Source: a virus. From it: a DNA stretch of 22,881 nt. Each line of letters begins with the position of its first letter. Within the stretch, counting starts at the first letter, position 1. Under the pieces are notes generated by a model. It ran no database searches. It worked only from the letters and a program-made list of their open reading frames with translations, and was not told the DNA's origin. This document shows positions 8,401-15,355 of the stretch, one piece after another. The stretch lies in IMG/VR virus record IMGVR_UViG_3300021425_000204, positions 1 through 22,881 of that record. The stretch is one strand, 5' to 3'. Both the position numbers and the translations under genes were made by a program.

Positions 8401-9365
8401 AAGAGCAACAAAAGGACGCTGAGGAAGCTGCTAAGGACGCTGAGGAAGACGAGAAGGAACAACAGGCTGCTGAAGAGGCTGACAAGGAAGCTGAGCAAAC
8501 TCAGAAGGACGCTGCGGCAGAAACTGCAGAAAAAGAAGAAGTAGCTGCCGAAGAAGCTCAGAAGGAAGCCGAAGCTGAAACAGCAGAGAAGGAAGCTGAG
8601 GACGAAGCTAAGGACGCTGAAGAGGCTGAAAAGGAAGCTGCTGCTGAGACTCAAGAGAAGGAAGAAGCTGCAGCAGAAAGGTCAGAGAAGGAAGCTACTG
8701 CTGAAACTCAGGAAAAAGAAGAAGCAGAACAAGCACGTAAAGAAGAAGCTGAGCAAGCACGTAAGGAAGAAGCAGAGCAAACACGTAAGGAAGAAGTAGC
8801 AGCAGAAGAAGCCGCTAAGGAACAAGCAGCTGAAGAGCAAGCTAAGGAACAGGCTGCTGCTGAAGAAGCCGCTAAGGAACAACAAGCGGCTGAAGAAGCT
8901 ACCAAAGACGAGAATGCTCAGAAGGACGCTAGTGCAGAAACCGAAGCTAAGGATGCTGAACAAGCCAATAAGGACGCTGCTGACGAACAGCTAGAAAAGG
9001 ATCTTGAGTCGTCTGAGCAGGAGCGTAAGGACGCTGAAGAACAAGCTAAGGACACTACAGGAACTGGAGACGGCACTGGTGACGGTACTGGTGAAGGCGA
9101 AGGTACTGGTGAAGGAACCGGAACAGGTGAAGGTACTGGAACAGGTGAAGGTACTGGTGACGGAGACGGTGTTGGTGGTACAGGCATGATGACTGCTAAG
9201 CCCAAAGAAGTTGATTTTACTAAGTTCATGTCAGGTATTACTTATGAGTTGCCCACTTTAGAAGAAATAGGTCAAGCACCACAAGTTGACTACGTAGCGT
9301 CTCTGGAAGAAACATTAGGTCCAATCGGAATAACAAGCAGTTTGTTTAAGGAATATATCGGATGA
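5481..9365 (+). CDS. Giant Glu/Lys/Ala-repeat protein, putative virion filament or tail component
   Basis: The product has 1294 residues. In order: an acidic N-terminal domain (1-~195), an E-run then a G-run (~196-208), charged repeat block 1 (~210-368), a non-repetitive acidic domain (~369-485, with Trp and Tyr), charged block 2 (~486-1190), a Gly/Thr/Glu linker (~1192-1234), and a short C-terminal domain (~1235-1294, ending LFKEYIG). The blocks repeat AE..KEAEAET..KE-type units and lack Leu, Ile and Phe almost entirely, so they look like single charged alpha-helix or very loose coiled coil, not a classic coiled coil. The gene is fused by adjacency to the holin (TAA-ATG) and overlaps the tail adaptor (ATGA). 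A virion role is inferred from this position and from the conserved-looking ends. I do not recognise a characterised homologue; similarity to SMC/SbcC-type helices would be compositional. Confidence 0.8.
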   Translation: MALRPTKGMFTGSKETKTLPGESGPFDPNAGTTTNIKELLDDIPEMPEDPEEPPRPEDTIAEAFAGWDAFIAEVLQYIEDQASDDIDRVYLAQELQELQDLFEQYEAGEITAEEFLEFEPDFIFDVPGATEYWENLNNVVSQSETEAPEQVLLNEDEFNEQFPDIDPSEYTESGTWTDPETGIIYVINIPPEIEEPEEEEEEEGGGGGGAAEEADKEAEQSQKETEAEQTQKDAEAETTTKEEEAAERAQKDADAETLDKEETRAEEEQKEIEAEQLDKEAEQGTKDAEQRDKEEAAEQEAKDTAAEESQKEAEAETTRKEEEAAEEASKEAEAETQQKDAAEQQQKDEASEQKAKDEQAEFQAKEDAEPPVTDIETDDTTGTSADVYSGMEDSIVARQIHEAIINETDPEVRDGLINDWERYTGQQWDDTYLEEDPYEDYEPDVDPPEPVGYVYDEVEGTTRPVYQLPEDGTTVYDDPGQAESAYKEQQEAEAETREKDMAETLEKEEQAEQEAEEAEKEESERIYKEAEQSEKDAQAETERKEQEAAERADKEARAETEQKEAEAAERADKEAQAETEQKETEAAERADKEAQAETQQKEEAAAEQAEKDAQAEQESKEAEEVAKDAEETEKEQQAEQEAKDTAAEEAQKEAEAETADKEAQAAEEAQKEAEAETADKEAQAAEEAQKEAEAETQQKEETAAEEAQKEAEAETQEKDAAEQQQKEAENQEKETQAEQQEKEAENQEKEEAAAEQANKEAENQTKEEQAAEQATKEAETQEKEEIAAEEAEKDAEQTQKEAEAETREKEEVAAEEARKEAEAETEAKDAEEAEKDAQAETEEKEEAAAERAEKEAQAETEQKEEAEEARKEEAEEIAKEAAEELQKEEAEQAEKDQQAEQDAKDQQAAEEADKEAEEQAKEAQAETEDKEAENQEKEEVAAEEADKEAEAQEKDAEEEAKEQQAAEEADKEAEEQQKDAEEAAKDAEEDEKEQQAAEEADKEAEQTQKDAAAETAEKEEVAAEEAQKEAEAETAEKEAEDEAKDAEEAEKEAAAETQEKEEAAAERSEKEATAETQEKEEAEQARKEEAEQARKEEAEQTRKEEVAAEEAAKEQAAEEQAKEQAAAEEAAKEQQAAEEATKDENAQKDASAETEAKDAEQANKDAADEQLEKDLESSEQERKDAEEQAKDTTGTGDGTGDGTGEGEGTGEGTGTGEGTGTGEGTGDGDGVGGTGMMTAKPKEVDFTKFMSGITYELPTLEEIGQAPQVDYVASLEETLGPIGITSSLFKEYIG
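7080..7300 (+). repeat. 57-bp (19-residue) tandem repeats, first set, in the giant repeat gene
   Basis: Three consecutive 19-residue units start with AAERADKEA and continue with an AET.QKE-type half. The codons differ between copies at synonymous sites (for example GCTGCCGAACGT versus GCTGCTGAGAGA), so the protein repeat is better kept than the DNA repeat. Boundaries are approximate. Confidence 0.75.
7422..7649 (+). repeat. 57-bp (19-residue) tandem repeats, second set, four copies
   Basis: Units start at 7422, 7479, 7536 and 7593, each encoding EEAQKEAEAET plus eight further residues. The first two are identical in protein (tail ADKEAQAA), the third and fourth diverge in the tail. Synonymous codon differences separate all copies. 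This is the clearest local period within the longer, irregular charged block. Confidence 0.85.
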
Positions 9366-10009
9366 CATACTTGAACCTTATGAACAACGTGCTACGCAGA
9401 CTGCGTGAAGAAGAAACCACGTCGGTTACTAGCACTACTTATAACAAGATGGTTAGTGACTTTATTAACGACGCTAAGAAGTTAGTAGAGGAGTCTAACG
9501 ACTGGTCAGCCTTGAGAAGCACTATTACTGTTTCTACTACAGCTGACGACAATACGTATTCCTTGACGGACTGTGGTGACAACGTAAAAGTTATGTGTGT
9601 TCTTAACGACACTAGTAACGTCTTTATGGAGTACCAAAGTAAGGACTGGTTTAACGAGCAACTGTACATCAATAACGCTGCTACAGGCGCACCTATGTAC
9701 TACACGTACAATGGCCTTGACGCTAGTGGTGACACGCAAGTACTCGTAGGTCCAACACCAGACGGTGTGTACAACTTGCGGTTTGACGTGATTAAACGAC
9801 AGGCTGACTTGAGTGCTAACACTGACACACTGCTAGTACCTTCACAACCTGTGATACACCTAGCTGTTGCTTTGTTGGCTCGTGAACGTGGTGAAACAGG
9901 AGGAACTTCTACTGCTGAGTACTTTGGTATTGCTGATAGGTACTTGTCTGACGCTATCGCAATAGACGCAGCTAAGCATCCAGAAGAAATGTACTTTAGG
10001 ACTATCTGA
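9362..10009 (+). CDS. Tail tubular protein A-like head-tail adaptor
   Basis: The 215-residue product starts MTYLNLMNNVLRRLREE and has a helical N-terminus, a beta-rich middle (NTYSLTDCGDNV to VGPTPDGVYNLRF) and a C-terminal helical part (VIHLAVALLARERGE to LSDAIAIDA). That layout matches the T7 gp11/P22 gp4-type adaptors that sit below the portal and start the tail. The following gene is gp12-like, as in T7. It starts with ATGA inside the end of the repeat-protein gene and ends one base before the next ATG. The assignment rests on fold-like pattern and order; identity to T7 gp11 is low by eye. Confidence 0.65.
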   Translation: MTYLNLMNNVLRRLREEETTSVTSTTYNKMVSDFINDAKKLVEESNDWSALRSTITVSTTADDNTYSLTDCGDNVKVMCVLNDTSNVFMEYQSKDWFNEQLYINNAATGAPMYYTYNGLDASGDTQVLVGPTPDGVYNLRFDVIKRQADLSANTDTLLVPSQPVIHLAVALLARERGETGGTSTAEYFGIADRYLSDAIAIDAAKHPEEMYFRTI

Positions 10010-10010
10010 T

Positions 10011-11519
10011 ATGGCTCAAGAACTACGTAGCATTAATCTTGTAGCACCAGCGTTCAAAGGTATTAACACCGAAGATTCGCCGTTGGCACAAGACCCGTCG
10101 TTTGCAGAGATTGCAGACAACGCTGTGATTGACAAACGTGGTCGTATTGCGGCACGTAAGGGTCATAGTGTTATTACAACTGACAAGACAGCGTTAGGCT
10201 CTGGTTCTATCAGAGCTATAAAAGAGTTTGAAAGAAGTAGTGGTAGCAACGTAGTTCTGTCTGTAGGCAACAACAAGATATTCACAGGCACTACTACGCT
10301 TACTGACGCTACACCTGGTAGCTACACGATCACAGCAGACAACTGGAAGATTGTTAACTTTAACGACAAGGCGTACTTGTTTCAAGCTTCCCATGCACCT
10401 TTGGTGTACGACGGTACTTCCGTAGTCCGTCTAGACTCAGTAGCGGGTGCTGCTGGTGTTGTGCAAGGTAATGAAGTTTGTTCTGCTTATGGGCGTCTTT
10501 GGGTAACAGGCCTTAGCACCAGTCCTTCTACTGTTTATTGGTCTGACTTGTTGATAGGTCATGACTACTCAGGCGGCACTAGTGGGTCCATTGACATATC
10601 CAAAGTCTGGCCTGACGGGTACGACGAGATTGTTGCTTTGGCTGCACACAACGGCTTCCTTATCATTTTTGGTAAGCACAGCATTGTGGTGTACCAAGGA
10701 GCAGAAGCACCAGCTACAATGACATTGGTAGACACTGTAGCAGGCGTTGGTTGTGTAGATAGAGACACTGTGCAGTACACTGGTACTGACGTACTGTTCC
10801 TATCACACACTGGTTTGAAGAGCTTTGGACGCACAATACAACAGAAGTCCATGCCTGTTAGCAGTCTGTCAGGAAACATTACTAAGGACATCATTAATGC
10901 CCTGCAGACAGAAAACACATTCTTTAGGTCTGCTTATAGCCCTGAAGAAGGTTTTTACTTACTAACTTTTGTAGGTCAGGACAATACCTACTGTTTCGAC
11001 GTTAGAGGCACAACAGAAAACGGTTCTTACCGTGTCACTCGTTGGCCTTCTACAGGCTTCACAGCCTACACACGTTTGGACAACGGTGACTTTTACATAG
11101 GTACGTCCGAAGGTATTAGTCAGTACGTGGGTTATCAGGACAACGGTTTAGGCTACCGCTTTAAGTACTACAGCCCAAGTTTGACATTTGGTGATAGCTC
11201 CCGCATCAAGATTCTTAAGAAGCTGAAGCCTACACTTGTTGGTGCTAACAACGCAACAGTATTTATGAAGTGGGCGTATGACTTTGAAGGTACGTACGCA
11301 ACAGCAGAGTTTACAGTAGGAGACCAGATTACTGGTTTCTTCGGTGAGAGCGAGTACACAACTGTGGAGTTCACAGGTGGCGCTTTGACCAACCAAAGAA
11401 GTTTAAACGCAACAGGCTACGGAACTAGTGTTGTTGTAGGTTTAGAAGCAGAGATTGACGGTTCACAGCTGTCACTACAGGAGATCAACGTAATGGCTTT
11501 GATAGGTAAATTACTATGA
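10011..11519 (+). CDS. Tail nozzle / tail tubular protein B-like (stabilisation) protein
   Basis: The 502-residue, beta-rich protein opens with a motif common in podoviral tail nozzle/stabilisation proteins: SPLAQDPSFAEIADNAVIDKRG (the 'everything assigned to a gene must be read as virion part' start), followed by blade-like repeats such as YWSDL, DEIVALAAHNGFLIIFG, VDRDTVQYTGTDVLFLS and THTGLKSFGR. These resemble the beta-propeller of P22 gp10/T7 gp12-type proteins, which close the tail tip and hold fibres. It follows the adaptor by one base and overlaps the next gene (ATGA). Confidence in the virion tail role is good; which subfamily is less sure. Confidence 0.7.
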   Translation: MAQELRSINLVAPAFKGINTEDSPLAQDPSFAEIADNAVIDKRGRIAARKGHSVITTDKTALGSGSIRAIKEFERSSGSNVVLSVGNNKIFTGTTTLTDATPGSYTITADNWKIVNFNDKAYLFQASHAPLVYDGTSVVRLDSVAGAAGVVQGNEVCSAYGRLWVTGLSTSPSTVYWSDLLIGHDYSGGTSGSIDISKVWPDGYDEIVALAAHNGFLIIFGKHSIVVYQGAEAPATMTLVDTVAGVGCVDRDTVQYTGTDVLFLSHTGLKSFGRTIQQKSMPVSSLSGNITKDIINALQTENTFFRSAYSPEEGFYLLTFVGQDNTYCFDVRGTTENGSYRVTRWPSTGFTAYTRLDNGDFYIGTSEGISQYVGYQDNGLGYRFKYYSPSLTFGDSSRIKILKKLKPTLVGANNATVFMKWAYDFEGTYATAEFTVGDQITGFFGESEYTTVEFTGGALTNQRSLNATGYGTSVVVGLEAEIDGSQLSLQEINVMALIGKLL

Positions 11520-12364
11520 TAGATTTAAATCAATTATTAGGTTTAGGTGCTTTAGGCGCTGGTGGTTTACTTACAGGTAAAGCTTATCAACGCCTTGGCG
11601 AAATTGGTGAACAAGCAAGAAGGGAAGCAGGCGACATTGCTACTACTGGTGTAGAGCAAACACGGTTTATGCCCTTCACAGTAACGACAGGAACAGGAGG
11701 AGCATTAACTACTACTCCTGAAGGTGGTCTTACTGTAGGCTTGTCTCCAGAGGAACAAGCGTTCCAACAGCAGATGTTTGGAGGTGCAGGTCAGTTTTAT
11801 CAACAGGCTATGCAACCTACGCAGGCACGTGAGCAGGCTGTCTTTGAACGAATTAGGGAAGCACAACGTCCTGAAGAGGAACGTCAGAGGCTTGCTACTG
11901 AAGAGCGTCTAGCGGCACAAGGACGCTTAGGTTTGCGTACAGCGCAGTTCGGAGGCGCTCCTGAGCAGTTTGCTTTGGCTAAGGCTCAGGAAGAAGCACG
12001 TAACCAAGCGATGCTAAGTGCAATGCAACAGGCGCAAGCTGAGCAGATGCAACAGGCACAGCTAGGTGGTCAGTTCATGGGCGCTAGTTACACACCTCAA
12101 GCGCAAGCATTGAACGTCCTACAAGCAGGTATGCCAGCTGCACAAATGGCGCAACGTGGTCAGCTGACTGGTGCTGGTTTGTTCGGTGAAGCACAAATGG
12201 GTGGACTTGAGGCACTGCTTGGTTCAGGTCTTGGACAAGCTAACCTCTACGGTCAACTAGGTACTGGTCTCCTGTCAGGACTGTTGACACCACAGCAAGT
12301 TGGCATGGGTGGCGGTGTTACTGAGATTGTTAACCCACTGTTTGATCTACTAGGTATAGGTTAA
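11516..12364 (+). CDS. Probable ejection / internal virion protein, Gly-Gln-Ala rich
   Basis: This 282-residue protein has a hydrophobic Leu/Gly/Ala N-terminus (about 6-24), a linker with Thr and Gly, a long helical region rich in Gln, Glu, Arg and Ala (about 80-190, including an AQFGGAPEQFALAKAQEEA stretch) and a Gly/Leu-rich C-terminus with further weakly hydrophobic segments. Composition and position directly after the tail nozzle gene fit small ejection proteins (as T7 gp13/gp14), which enter the host envelope on DNA delivery. There is no recognisable catalytic motif. It starts by ATGA overlap with the preceding gene and is followed by a strong ribosome site for the next. Confidence 0.6.
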   Translation: MIDLNQLLGLGALGAGGLLTGKAYQRLGEIGEQARREAGDIATTGVEQTRFMPFTVTTGTGGALTTTPEGGLTVGLSPEEQAFQQQMFGGAGQFYQQAMQPTQAREQAVFERIREAQRPEEERQRLATEERLAAQGRLGLRTAQFGGAPEQFALAKAQEEARNQAMLSAMQQAQAEQMQQAQLGGQFMGASYTPQAQALNVLQAGMPAAQMAQRGQLTGAGLFGEAQMGGLEALLGSGLGQANLYGQLGTGLLSGLLTPQQVGMGGGVTEIVNPLFDLLGIG

Positions 12365-12370
12365 GAGGAG
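12364..12370 (+). promoter_or_regulatory. Strong ribosome binding site before the 12378 gene
   Basis: AGAGGAG is seven bases before ATG 12378. It is one of the few strong, non-overlapping ribosome sites in the rightward block, suggesting higher translation of this probable virion protein than of its ATGA-coupled neighbours. Confidence 0.6.
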
Positions 12371-12377
12371 AAAACTA

Positions 12378-13532
12378 ATGGCTAAGTTTTCACAAGGAAT
12401 AATACAGGGTCTTATGCAGCCTGCATTTGGTCAAAACCTGTATGAAGTAGGTAGAGCAGCAGCAGCTGGTCCTGCTATGACTAGAGCGTCACAGCGAATG
12501 AAGGAACAACGTGAGCAAACTCAACGTGGCGTTACTGGTGGTTTGTTTGGTTTGGAACAGGCAGCAGCAGAAGGCCGTGACTACCAAGAAGCTATCGGTT
12601 CCCTTGTTGGCTTAGGTGCTACACCTGAGCAGATTGCACAGGCAGAACAGCGTGGACAAGTTAAGCGTCAGGCTACTGTTCAACAACAGCAAGCAGAGCA
12701 GAACGAAACTCAAAGACAACGTCTTGAGGTTGATGCAATAGCAAAAGCAGAGGAACAAGGCAGGGACGACATAGCTGACGGTCTTAAAGGAGCTAGCGAA
12801 AAAACATTACGTGATTATTTACTAAAAGACATTAGCCCACAAGGAGAATGGAAGTCTCTAGGTGGAGACAGTAATACGTTGTTCAACTCTACAACAGGAG
12901 AAACTAAAACAGTTTCAGTAGGTGACGCCTCAGCAGTACCTCAGCTTAAGCCCGAAGAAGTAGCAAAACTAGCCAAAGAAGGTCTCATTGATATGAATTC
13001 TTTCTTAGATTTTGCTAGAGGTGGTTTTAAAGACTACAACACACTACAACCAACGGCTCAAACAGAAGACAAAGAGGCTCCTGTTATTGCTTCTTCTTTA
13101 AAAGCAGCAGACAACGTTTTGCAAACTATCGACAAAGCCCTAGATTTAACAGGAGACTACTGGAGATTAACTTACGACATAGGTAAGTTTAGCCCAGCTG
13201 GACAGTCTCGTCCTTTGGCTAACAAAATAAACACGCTAAAGGCTAATCTTTCGTTTGATAGACTGCAAAAAATGAGAGACGAGTCTAAGACAGGTGGTGC
13301 TTTGGGTCAAGTATCTAATATTGAACTTAGATTATTAGGCTCTTCCGTTGCTGAACTAGACCCAGCTTCAGAAGATTTTAAACAACAACTACAAACTGTA
13401 AGGAGACATTACGAGTCATTCAAAGCGTCCTTGCTTGGTCAAAAGCCACCAGGCGAACGCTACATTGAAAACGAAGGTAATTTATATTACGTAGATGATG
13501 ACGGTAATTTTGTTGATCTTGGAGAAATGTAA
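12378..13532 (+). CDS. Probable internal virion protein, helical
   Basis: The start is fixed by AGAGGAG (12364-12370), seven bases before the ATG. The 384-residue product has a Gly/Ala N-terminus (residues 1-40), a Gln/Glu/Arg-rich helical region (about 40-130), a mixed central region, a helical segment with KAADNVLQTIDKALDLTGDY, and a tail ending YYVDDDGNFVDLGEM. No enzyme motif is visible. Position second in the three-gene run after the nozzle gene, and the helical composition, suggest an ejection protein of the T7 gp14/gp15 kind. Identification of a specific homologue is not possible by eye. Confidence 0.6.
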   Translation: MAKFSQGIIQGLMQPAFGQNLYEVGRAAAAGPAMTRASQRMKEQREQTQRGVTGGLFGLEQAAAEGRDYQEAIGSLVGLGATPEQIAQAEQRGQVKRQATVQQQQAEQNETQRQRLEVDAIAKAEEQGRDDIADGLKGASEKTLRDYLLKDISPQGEWKSLGGDSNTLFNSTTGETKTVSVGDASAVPQLKPEEVAKLAKEGLIDMNSFLDFARGGFKDYNTLQPTAQTEDKEAPVIASSLKAADNVLQTIDKALDLTGDYWRLTYDIGKFSPAGQSRPLANKINTLKANLSFDRLQKMRDESKTGGALGQVSNIELRLLGSSVAELDPASEDFKQQLQTVRRHYESFKASLLGQKPPGERYIENEGNLYYVDDDGNFVDLGEM

Positions 13533-13534
13533 TA

Positions 13535-15328
13535 ATGTCTGTAGTTACTGATCCTGAACTGATAAAGAAGTTAAAGGAAAAACAACAAAAGGATATTGAC
13601 ACACCTGTTGGTGTTGTTACTGACCCTGAGTTGATAAAGACCCTTCAACAAAAACAAACTAAGCTGATCGAAGACATGCCTGTTGAGCCTGTTGAAGACA
13701 CTAAACCTTCTGCAGTTGAGGAAGGTAGTGTTATAGGTGACTTTGGTAGGACTGCTGCGTCTATCGCTACTGCAATCGCTGCAGAACCTTTAGCAGGTCT
13801 CTACGGTCTAGCTTCTTATGCTGCAACAGGAGGAGACTTTAGAAGAGCCGTCAAAGACATTGAACAAGCAAAGCAAACACTTACTTATATGCCAGAAACC
13901 AAAGGTTCTCAAGAATCACTACAGGCTATCGGTGAGTTTATGGCTCCTTTAGCTGAAGGTATAGAAACTGTAAGTGACAATTTTGCTGACGTTACTTTTG
14001 AGTACACAGGATCACCTAATTTAGCTGGTGTTGCTGCTGCTGTTCCTTTAGTAGCTTTGGAATTAGCAGGTATAAAAGGAGTTCGTGCAGCAGGAGGTGG
14101 CGTTGTAAAACTAAAGGATGCAGACATAAGAAAAGCGCAGAAAGCGTCTTTGTTAGATCCTGAATTAAAGTACGACGGTTCCGTAGCGGAAGTTAAGCTT
14201 GATCCAAAAGGCCGTCTTGTTGAAGACAAAGTAGGCAAAAAACTAGTGGAAAACGGCATAAGAGAAAACGACGTTGCTGTAATTACCAAAAGTTCAAAGC
14301 CTACAAAAACTCAAATGAAAGAAATGATTAAAGTGTTTGAAGCAGGCAGAGGTAATGATGTAGTTGCTATGTCAAGCAGAACTACTAAGCCTATTGGTGT
14401 TTCTATAACTAATCGACTTCAATCGTTAAAAACAACAAGAGCGGGTTTAGGCAGAAGACTACAGGGCATTGTTGATAGTGACTTAGGCAACACAAAAGTA
14501 GACATTAGTTCCTCTATGGACGAAATAAACAAGACCCTTAATGCTGAAGGAATAAAGCCTAGAGTTAATGCTCAAGGTAAAATTGTATTGCCAAAGGACT
14601 GGTACAAAGGTACTCGTTTTGAATTAAAGTCTTTAGCGGGTGTTCGTAGAACTATAGAAGACTCTTACAAGTTAATGTCTATGACTTCTACTTATGGTGT
14701 TACAGATTTAAAATCAGCGCATAAACTAAAGAAAAACTTAGACGAAATGATAGACGCTTCTAAGTTAACTGAAGACGGCGTACCTGCAAACACTATTAGA
14801 CAAGTAGCTAATATGCGAGCACGTGTAAACGCAGAGCTTTCTAAAGTTCCTGAGTACGCTTCAGTTAATAAGGAATTAGCCAATGTAATTCAAGCTATGG
14901 CTCCTTTTGAAAAGTATTTAAAGCCAGGACAAAGCTGGTCAGATGCCAAAGTTGTAGAAGTAGTAGGAGCTTCAATGAAGAATTTAGCGTCCGATTCTGC
15001 TAGTGCGTCTTCTCTTGTACAGGACTTAGCAGCAATGGAAAAGTACATGAGACAAGCAGGCATTGCTTTTGGTGATGATCCTAAAGCTTTAATACGATTT
15101 AGGCAAACTCTTTCTGAAAATTTCAATGTCGTGACTCCTTCTGCAGATGGTGCAGTAGGTAGAACAGTGGGTTCAGCTGCTGTTTCTCTTGCTTTAGGAA
15201 ACAAGTTTGGTGCTGGTCACGATGCTGCTCGATTAATAGGAGCAGGGATGAAAAAAAGAGAAGCAAAGAAGATTGCAAATCAAAATAAGAAAGCATTCAA
15301 CTTAATGAAGATGGCGGTAAACGAATAA
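13535..15328 (+). CDS. Large internal virion (ejection) protein
   Basis: This 597-residue protein is the last gene of the rightward block. Residues 3-19 and 27-43 are a duplicated VVTDPELIK-x-L motif with a 24-residue period. Two Ala/Gly/Leu-rich hydrophobic segments follow (about 72-98 and 161-181), which could insert in a membrane. The remainder is mostly charged helices, with a basic tail (KKREAKKIANQNKK). Membrane-capable segments plus helices at the end of a tail-gene run fit the long ejection proteins (T7 gp15/gp16 position), though it is much shorter than T7 gp16 and shows no lytic transglycosylase motif. The stop lies three bases before the shared hairpin terminator. Confidence 0.6.
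   Translation: MSVVTDPELIKKLKEKQQKDIDTPVGVVTDPELIKTLQQKQTKLIEDMPVEPVEDTKPSAVEEGSVIGDFGRTAASIATAIAAEPLAGLYGLASYAATGGDFRRAVKDIEQAKQTLTYMPETKGSQESLQAIGEFMAPLAEGIETVSDNFADVTFEYTGSPNLAGVAAAVPLVALELAGIKGVRAAGGGVVKLKDADIRKAQKASLLDPELKYDGSVAEVKLDPKGRLVEDKVGKKLVENGIRENDVAVITKSSKPTKTQMKEMIKVFEAGRGNDVVAMSSRTTKPIGVSITNRLQSLKTTRAGLGRRLQGIVDSDLGNTKVDISSSMDEINKTLNAEGIKPRVNAQGKIVLPKDWYKGTRFELKSLAGVRRTIEDSYKLMSMTSTYGVTDLKSAHKLKKNLDEMIDASKLTEDGVPANTIRQVANMRARVNAELSKVPEYASVNKELANVIQAMAPFEKYLKPGQSWSDAKVVEVVGASMKNLASDSASASSLVQDLAAMEKYMRQAGIAFGDDPKALIRFRQTLSENFNVVTPSADGAVGRTVGSAAVSLALGNKFGAGHDAARLIGAGMKKREAKKIANQNKKAFNLMKMAVNE
13541..13660 (+). repeat. 72-bp-period tandem duplication at the ejection protein N-terminus
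   Basis: Two in-frame copies, starting at 13541 and 13613, encode VVTDPELIKKLKEKQQK and VVTDPELIKTLQQKQTK. The bases differ at several synonymous sites, so this is not a recent copy. A short DPELIxxL linear motif kept twice suggests a binding peptide. Confidence 0.8.
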
Positions 15329-15351
15329 AAAAAGGGGTCATAAGACCCCTT
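15327..15351. terminator. Bidirectional intrinsic terminator between the convergent blocks
   Basis: A perfect 8-bp stem, AAGGGGTC (15332-15339) and GACCCCTT (15344-15351), encloses a four-base ATAA loop. On the minus strand it is followed by a run of seven T (complement of 15327-15333), so it is a strong terminator for RNR-block transcripts. On the plus strand only a short TAAGTTT follows, so it is weaker there. It lies between the stops of the ejection protein (15328) and RNR (15356). Confidence 0.9.
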
Positions 15352-15355
15352 AAGT

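Noticed and set aside
6882-8654. Antisense 590-codon open frame rich in Ser, Phe and Leu
   Set aside because: It is the complement of the GAA/GCT/AAG repeats (giving TTC, AGC, CTT codons), has no ribosome site and only low-complexity content; a shadow of the real gene.
5481-9365. Calling the giant repeat protein an SMC, SbcC or TolA-type protein
   Set aside because: The likeness is in Glu/Lys/Ala composition only. No ATPase Walker motifs, no TonB-type C-domain and no membrane anchor are visible.
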